Assembly: GCA_009773995.1 (NCBI GenBank)
Contig: VSMY01000008.1
Span: 1 to 35,189 of the forward strand
Reading direction: 5' to 3'
Length of the DNA: 35,189 nt
From: Oscillibacter sp.
Lineage (GTDB): Bacteria; Bacillota; Clostridia; Oscillospirales; Oscillospiraceae
Position 1 is the first letter of the stretch, and every line of letters begins with the position of its first letter. Shown one piece after another: positions 31,495 to 35,189 of the stretch. Made by a program: the position numbers and the translations under genes. Under the pieces are notes generated by a model. That model did no database searches and had not been told where the DNA came from. It was given only the letters and a program-made list of their open reading frames with translations.

Positions 31495-32391
31495 TTATTG
31501 GTCATAGCTGTAAAGGTGAAAATCTTGCAGGGTGAACACGCCGTTTTCATAGATAATTCCGGCAGACGTCTTCGCTACATAGCAGGGGGCGGCGCTGTCC
31601 GGCGGGCTCAGGCAGAACGCGCCCTGGAACCGGATGCCTCCCCAGTCCTCCGTGCTGAACCCGGCGATCATGCCGGAGGAGGCCGGCTCCAGGTCCAGAC
31701 CCTCATACTCATTGTTGAACTCCACCAGCTCGTGGCCCAGCATGGCGAAGGTCCGGCCGTTGATTTCGGCGGTGTCAAACAGCTTGGGCAGCTCCTCCTG
31801 CCAGAGGCTCTCGGGGAAGGTGTAAGCCGTCAAAGTCCCGTCGGGGCCCTTCTCCAGAATATGCAGCTCCGCAAGGGAGACCCCCGTGCCGGTGCCCACC
31901 TGGCAGATGACGGAGAGCTTGTCCACTCCGAGGCCGGTATCAAGGCCCTTCATTTGAGGAAGAGTCATGCTGGGACCGGGGAAGAGCGTCCAGTCGAACT
32001 CCGCCAGGCTGTCTCCCCAGCGGATAAGGGCGGTTTCTTGGGTGCTGTTGGCGTATAGGGGTAGGCCGTAAAGAACCGCGTCCGCCTCCCGGTCCTCCGC
32101 CAGGACGACGATGTTCGGGCCGTCGGCGACCCAGCGCATTGCGTTATTTCGGTATGCCGTCCAGTCCGTATCCAGGGGAAGAGGAGGCAGGTCATAGTCC
32201 TCCACCGGTGCCCGTCCCTCCGTCACGATAGCGGGAGCGGAGATAGGCTCCAGCCGCCGGAGCTCCGGCAGGGAGACGGTTTCCGCTTTTTCCGGAGGCT
32301 TGTCCGGTAAAACCTCCGGCTCTGCCGGGGCGGGAGCGGCGCAGCCTGTTAGAAGCGCCAGGGCCAGCAGGAGGGGAAACTCCTTTTTCAT
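31495..32391 (-). CDS. Lipoprotein of unknown function in the tatD operon
   Basis: The 298-residue product starts MKKEFPLLLALALLTGC, a clear lipoprotein signal with Cys17 and a following Pro-rich linker. The mature part is extracellular and contains no family I recognise; a beta-rich pattern with alternating hydrophobics is visible (LAELHILEKGPDGTLTAY, TSAGIIYENGVFTLQ). ATG 32391 overlaps the tatD stop in ATGA, with GGAGGG 6 nt upstream, giving coupled translation. The radical SAM gene starts 13 nt after its end. Coupling an exported lipoprotein to a cytosolic nuclease and radical SAM enzyme is unusual. Confidence 0.8.
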   Translation of the reverse strand: MKKEFPLLLALALLTGCAAPAPAEPEVLPDKPPEKAETVSLPELRRLEPISAPAIVTEGRAPVEDYDLPPLPLDTDWTAYRNNAMRWVADGPNIVVLAEDREADAVLYGLPLYANSTQETALIRWGDSLAEFDWTLFPGPSMTLPQMKGLDTGLGVDKLSVICQVGTGTGVSLAELHILEKGPDGTLTAYTFPESLWQEELPKLFDTAEINGRTFAMLGHELVEFNNEYEGLDLEPASSGMIAGFSTEDWGGIRFQGAFCLSPPDSAAPCYVAKTSAGIIYENGVFTLQDFHLYSYDQ

Positions 32392-33182
32392 TCGCCGCCC
32401 TCCTGATAGGTTTCCCGGATTTTCGGGAACAGCCGCAGGCCGTTCTCCCAGGTAATCCGGGTCATCTCCTCCGGCGTGACGCCCTTCCACTCCGCCAGTT
32501 TTTCAATGATATAGGGCAGATTCCGGCTGTCGTTCCGCTTCCCCCGGAAAGGAACCGGCGTGAGATAGGGCGAATCCGTCTCCACCACAATCCGCTCCAG
32601 AGGCGTGACGGCCGCCACCTCGGGAGCCTTCTGGGCGTTTTTGTAGGTGATGGGCCCGTCGAAGCCCAGATACCAGCCCCGCTTTAGAAGCTCCTCCGCC
32701 ATCTCGGGACTGCCGGAGAAGCAGTGAAACACGCCCCGGACCTCAGGGTAGTCCAGCGCCACGGCCAGGGAATCCCCGTGGGCCTCCCGGTCATGGACAA
32801 TAACGGGGAGGTCCAACTCTATCGCCAGTTCGATCTGTCGCCGGAAGACCATCTGCTGAAACTCCCTGGGAGGGTTGTCCTTCCAATAGTAATCCAGTCC
32901 GATTTCCCCCACGGCCACGACCTTTTCGTGGCCGCACAGCGCCCGGAGGGCGGCGAAGTCCGCCTCTTCCGTCCCGGCGCAGTCGGAGGGGTGGATTCCG
33001 GCGGCGGCGTAGACGAAGGAATAGCGCTCCGCCAGGGCGGCGGCGGCCCTGGAGCTCTCCAGCTCGCAGCCGGGATCCACCACCAGGCCCACCCCGGCGG
33101 GTGGAAGGCTGGAGAGGATTTCGTCCCGGTCGGCGGCGAACCCATTGGAATCGTAGTGGGCGTGGGTGTCGAAGATGGGCAT
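32388..33182 (-). CDS. tatD: TatD family metal-dependent hydrolase/DNase
   Basis: The 264-residue TIM-barrel protein shows the metal ligands of TatD: H7 and H9 (FDTHAHYDSNGF), Glu in VGEIGLDYYW, His in VIVHDREAH, His in VFHCFSG and Asp in VETDSPYLTPVPFRGKRN. Members are 3'-5' exonucleases or D-aminoacyl-tRNA deacylase-like hydrolases active on nucleic acids. ATG 33182 follows AGGAGGTG at 7 nt; longer frames overlap the rpsT terminator. Its ribosome site starts just 3 nt after the terminator's T-run, so transcription depends on read-through or an unseen promoter. Confidence 0.94.
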   Translation of the reverse strand: MPIFDTHAHYDSNGFAADRDEILSSLPPAGVGLVVDPGCELESSRAAAALAERYSFVYAAAGIHPSDCAGTEEADFAALRALCGHEKVVAVGEIGLDYYWKDNPPREFQQMVFRRQIELAIELDLPVIVHDREAHGDSLAVALDYPEVRGVFHCFSGSPEMAEELLKRGWYLGFDGPITYKNAQKAPEVAAVTPLERIVVETDSPYLTPVPFRGKRNDSRNLPYIIEKLAEWKGVTPEEMTRITWENGLRLFPKIRETYQEGGE

Positions 33183-33200
33183 GGAAAAACACCTCCTGGC

Positions 33201-33234
33201 AAAACAAAAAGGACATCCGAACGGATGCCCTTTT
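33201..33234 (-). terminator. Intrinsic terminator after rpsT
   Basis: On the minus strand AAAAGGGCATCCG pairs with CGGATGTCCTTTT (one G-U) over a tight loop, followed by TTTTTGTTTT. This is the most typical rho-independent terminator in the window. A smaller CCCCG/CGGGG hairpin lies closer to the rpsT stop (33275-33288). Confidence 0.9.
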
Positions 33235-33298
33235 GGCCTGACGGCCTCCGGGCATTCACACGGAAGCGTCAATACCCCGGAAACGGGGATATGTTGGA

Positions 33299-33562
33299 TC
33301 AACCGATCCGATTGAGCTTCAGGGTCATGGCGCTCTTTTTGTGAGCGGCCGTGTTCTTGTGGAGAACACCCTTCGCCACAGCCTGATCGACCTTTTTCAC
33401 CGCAACCTTGTAAGCGCCATCGGCATCGGTGCGATTGCCCTCCGCCGCCGCGGCCTCGAATTTTTTGATCGCGGTCTTGAGATCGGATTTCGTGGCCTTG
33501 TTGCGGGCGTTCCTCGCTTTCCCGATGAGAACGCGCTTCTTGGCAGACTTGATATTCGGCAA
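33299..33562 (-). CDS. rpsT: 30S ribosomal protein bS20
   Basis: bS20 binds 16S rRNA early in 30S assembly. The 87-residue sequence is rich in Lys and Ala, starts MPNIKSAKKRVLIGKARNAR and contains NKATKSDLKTAIKKFEAAA and KGVLHKNTAAHKKS, all typical. The start is TTG 33562 with AAGGAGGTG at 6 nt. The in-frame ATG ten codons upstream would place the ribosome site inside the gene. A non-AUG start is known for rpsT in other bacteria, where it serves autoregulation. The neighbour downstream is tatD, past a strong terminator. Confidence 0.96.
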   Translation of the reverse strand: MPNIKSAKKRVLIGKARNARNKATKSDLKTAIKKFEAAAAEGNRTDADGAYKVAVKKVDQAVAKGVLHKNTAAHKKSAMTLKLNRIG

Positions 33563-33625
33563 ACCAAACACCTCCTTTGGCCGTAGATTCATGCGGGCAG
33601 GACAAGTCCTACCGTACAGACCTAT

Positions 33626-33654
33626 ATTTTAGCAGGGAAAGCTCCAAAAAGCAA
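33626..33654 (-). promoter_or_regulatory. Promoter of rpsT
   Basis: On the minus strand TTGCTT (33654-33649), 17 nt and TAAAAT (33631-33626) form a good promoter about 65 nt before the start. The leader carries a GGTAGGAC/GTCCTGCC stem. Confidence 0.7.
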
Positions 33655-33737
33655 GGTTTTTTTTTCATATTTTCATAAGATTATCAGGAGGAGGAAGGAG
33701 AGCCTGTCCTCTGGAGGACCGCTGCGCGGAATTCCCG

Positions 33738-33766
33738 GCATTTTTTCGGGGGCAAGCTCATAAAAT
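33738..33766 (+). promoter_or_regulatory. Sigma-E-like sporulation promoter for spoIVFA-spoIVFB
   Basis: GCATTTT (33738-33744) matches the sigma-E -35 consensus KMATATT at six of seven positions. After a 14-nt spacer, CATAAAAT (33759-33766) matches CATACAMT at seven of eight. The spacing is as known for mother-cell promoters, and the genes behind it are expected sigma-E targets. Confidence 0.65.
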
Positions 33767-33810
33767 GGAGGCAAACAAGCTGTGCAAAACTCCAGAAGGA
33801 GGGAACGGAT

Positions 33811-34779
33811 ATGACTTCAAGGCAGGCGGGACGGCGAATCGCCGCCAGTGCGCGGCGCAGGCCCCGGAATATCCGCGGCGGGACCCGAAAGAGCGAGCCG
33901 CTGGAGGCGAAGGACCTGCGGCTGATGCTGCGGCTGGTGGCTTGCGGCGGCATTTTTGTGGCGCTGGTGGCGGCAAAGCTGCTGCTTCCGGCGCGGATGG
34001 AGGCATTCAATGAGAAGCTCTCCGCCGCCATGGAGCGGAACATGGACGTGCAGGCGGTTTTCTCCGCCGTGGGCCGGGCCTTCTCGGGAGAAGAAAGCGT
34101 TGCGGGCGTCTACCAGGCGGTATTTCATCCTGAGGAAGGAGCCGTCCAGACCGGGGCGCTTTCCCCGGCGGACAGCCCGTCAAAGATGACCACCCGGGCG
34201 ATACAGCTTCGGGACGGCGCGGCGCTGGACGCCCTGCGGAGCTTTCGCCCGGAAGCGCCGCCCCAGGCGGAGGTTCCGAAACCCGAAGCGGCGGATGCGA
34301 TTCAGTCGGCCTCCAACCTGGCCTATGTGCTCTACTCCCAAGAGAATCTCCCTGAGGGCGTCAGTATGGAGCAGGATCGGTTGGGCTTTGACTACAGCGC
34401 TCCGGTGGCGGGGGGGACGCTCAGCTCCGACTTCGGCTATCGGGAGCACCCCACGGAGGGGGAAGAGCGGTTCCACTACGGGGTGGACCTGGCGGCGGAT
34501 ACGGGAACAGAGGTGCGCTGCTTTGCCGACGGCACCGTCACCGCCGTGGGGGACAGCAGCAGCTATGGCCGTTACTGCGTTGTAGCGCACGAGAGGGGAT
34601 ATTCCACCCTCTACGCCCATTGCAGCCGCATCACGGCCTCCTCCGGAACAGCGGTGAAGCGGGGGCAGAAAATCGCCGAGGTGGGGGAAACCGGCATGGC
34701 CACCGGGCCCCATCTTCACTTTGAGCTCCAGCGGGAGGGAACTTATCTGAATCCCATTTACTATGTCTCATCCCTGTAG
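33811..34779 (+). CDS. spoIVFA: M23 (LytM) peptidase-domain membrane protein, SpoIVFA-like
   Basis: The 322-residue protein has a very basic cytosolic N-terminus (1-35), one membrane segment (about 38-60), a linker and a C-terminal M23 domain. Metal ligands H222 and D226 (HYGVD) and H301/H303 (HLHFEL) are all present, so unlike Bacillus SpoIVFA, which has lost catalytic residues, this one could be active. Topology and its place directly before a SpoIVFB-like gene support the assignment. In Bacillus SpoIVFA restrains SpoIVFB in the outer forespore membrane until the sigma-K checkpoint. ATG 33811 follows AAGGAGGG. A general cell-wall M23 protein is the alternative. Confidence 0.8.
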   Translation: MTSRQAGRRIAASARRRPRNIRGGTRKSEPLEAKDLRLMLRLVACGGIFVALVAAKLLLPARMEAFNEKLSAAMERNMDVQAVFSAVGRAFSGEESVAGVYQAVFHPEEGAVQTGALSPADSPSKMTTRAIQLRDGAALDALRSFRPEAPPQAEVPKPEAADAIQSASNLAYVLYSQENLPEGVSMEQDRLGFDYSAPVAGGTLSSDFGYREHPTEGEERFHYGVDLAADTGTEVRCFADGTVTAVGDSSSYGRYCVVAHERGYSTLYAHCSRITASSGTAVKRGQKIAEVGETGMATGPHLHFELQREGTYLNPIYYVSSL

Positions 34780-35189
34780 GGTCCAGGTCACCGGCGGCTT
34801 TGTCCTGCTGACGGTCTGGTTTGCTCTGGCAAACGGCTGGGAGCCCCTGGTTACCGTGCTGGGGGCCGCCGCGCTCCATGAGCTGGGACACTGGGCCGCC
34901 CTTCGTCTTTTAGGAGCGAAGGCGACGGCCCTGCGGCTCAGCGTCCTGGGGGCGGCAATGGAGGTGGACAGCGGTCGGCTGTCCTATGGAGGGGAGCTGG
35001 CGGCGGTGCTGGCGGGCCCCGCTGCGAATCTGCTGGCGGCTTTGGCCCTGAGCGCTGCGGGAAAGGGGCGCTGGCCCGCCGCCGTGGGGGCGAACCTGGT
35101 GCTGTGCGCCTTCAACCTGCTGCCGGTCCGGCCCTTAGACGGAGGGCGGGCGCTGTATCTGCTGGTCTCTTGGGCGGCGGGCCCGGCGG
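34763..35189 (+). CDS. spoIVFB: Site-2 protease of the M50 family, SpoIVFB-like (3' end outside the window)
   Basis: The frame opens at ATG 34763, inside the spoIVFA end (17-nt overlap), and runs 142 codons to the window edge. No other start is possible, because a stop lies four codons upstream of the ATG. No good ribosome site is visible, so translation is probably coupled to spoIVFA. H39-E40-L41-G42-H43 (HELGH) is the zinc-binding motif inside a membrane helix, and NLLPVRPLDGGRAL with D126 is the second metal ligand motif. SpoIVFB cuts pro-sigma-K within the membrane during sporulation; the target here is inferred. Confidence 0.82.
   Translation, partial: MSHPCRVQVTGGFVLLTVWFALANGWEPLVTVLGAAALHELGHWAALRLLGAKATALRLSVLGAAMEVDSGRLSYGGELAAVLAGPAANLLAALALSAAGKGRWPAAVGANLVLCAFNLLPVRPLDGGRALYLLVSWAAGPA

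Overview
The window is a gene-dense stretch of about 35 kb, rich in G and C, from a bacterial chromosome. It almost certainly comes from a spore-forming clostridium of the Oscillospiraceae/Ruminococcaceae type (Oscillibacter, Intestinimonas or Flavonifractor relatives). The reasons are purine-rich AGGAGG ribosome binding sites, a tRNA(Trp)-type T-box leader, the tig-clpP-clpX-lon-engB order, an mfd-foldase pair, a clostridial thiolase, a TatD-linked radical SAM gene and a SpoIVFA/SpoIVFB-like pair behind a sigma-E-like promoter. The genus is inferred; no rRNA or other marker is present. I see no mobile element, CRISPR array, tRNA or rRNA gene.

Layout. 1-3458 (minus): trpS, wecA, wecB and the start of a small membrane protein, read as one operon from a Trp T-box leader at about 3637-3935. 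4145-9953 (plus): two tandem signal peptidases I, rbgA, a five-helix membrane protein, rnhB, a YraN protein, thrC and a phosphohydrolase, tightly packed. 10053-16752 (plus): the protein quality-control block tig, clpP, clpX, lon and the ribosome GTPase engB. 16802-21236 (minus): lower glycolysis (gpmI, tpiA, pgk) and the tRNA methylase trmL. 21555-28396 (plus): a GlmU-like fragment, prs, pth, mfd and a lipoprotein foldase. 28678-30544 (plus): a thiolase with an elaborate control region, and a VOC protein. 30599-33562 (minus): rpsT, then tatD, a lipoprotein, a radical SAM enzyme and a GlsB-like membrane protein. 33811-35189 (plus): an M23 peptidase-like SpoIVFA and the start of the site-2 protease SpoIVFB.

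Most genes are core housekeeping functions. The parts most worth a second look are regulatory or small: the thiolase promoter (three TTRACGAAA repeats exactly 32 bp apart, and two Rex-like inverted repeats 99 bp apart), the T-box that also commands cell-wall polymer genes, the tatD-lipoprotein-radical SAM-glsB operon placed directly behind the rpsT terminator, the duplicated 19-residue basic repeat at the end of trigger factor, the degenerate GlmU-like gene before prs, and many perfect intergenic hairpins that lack a U-tract.
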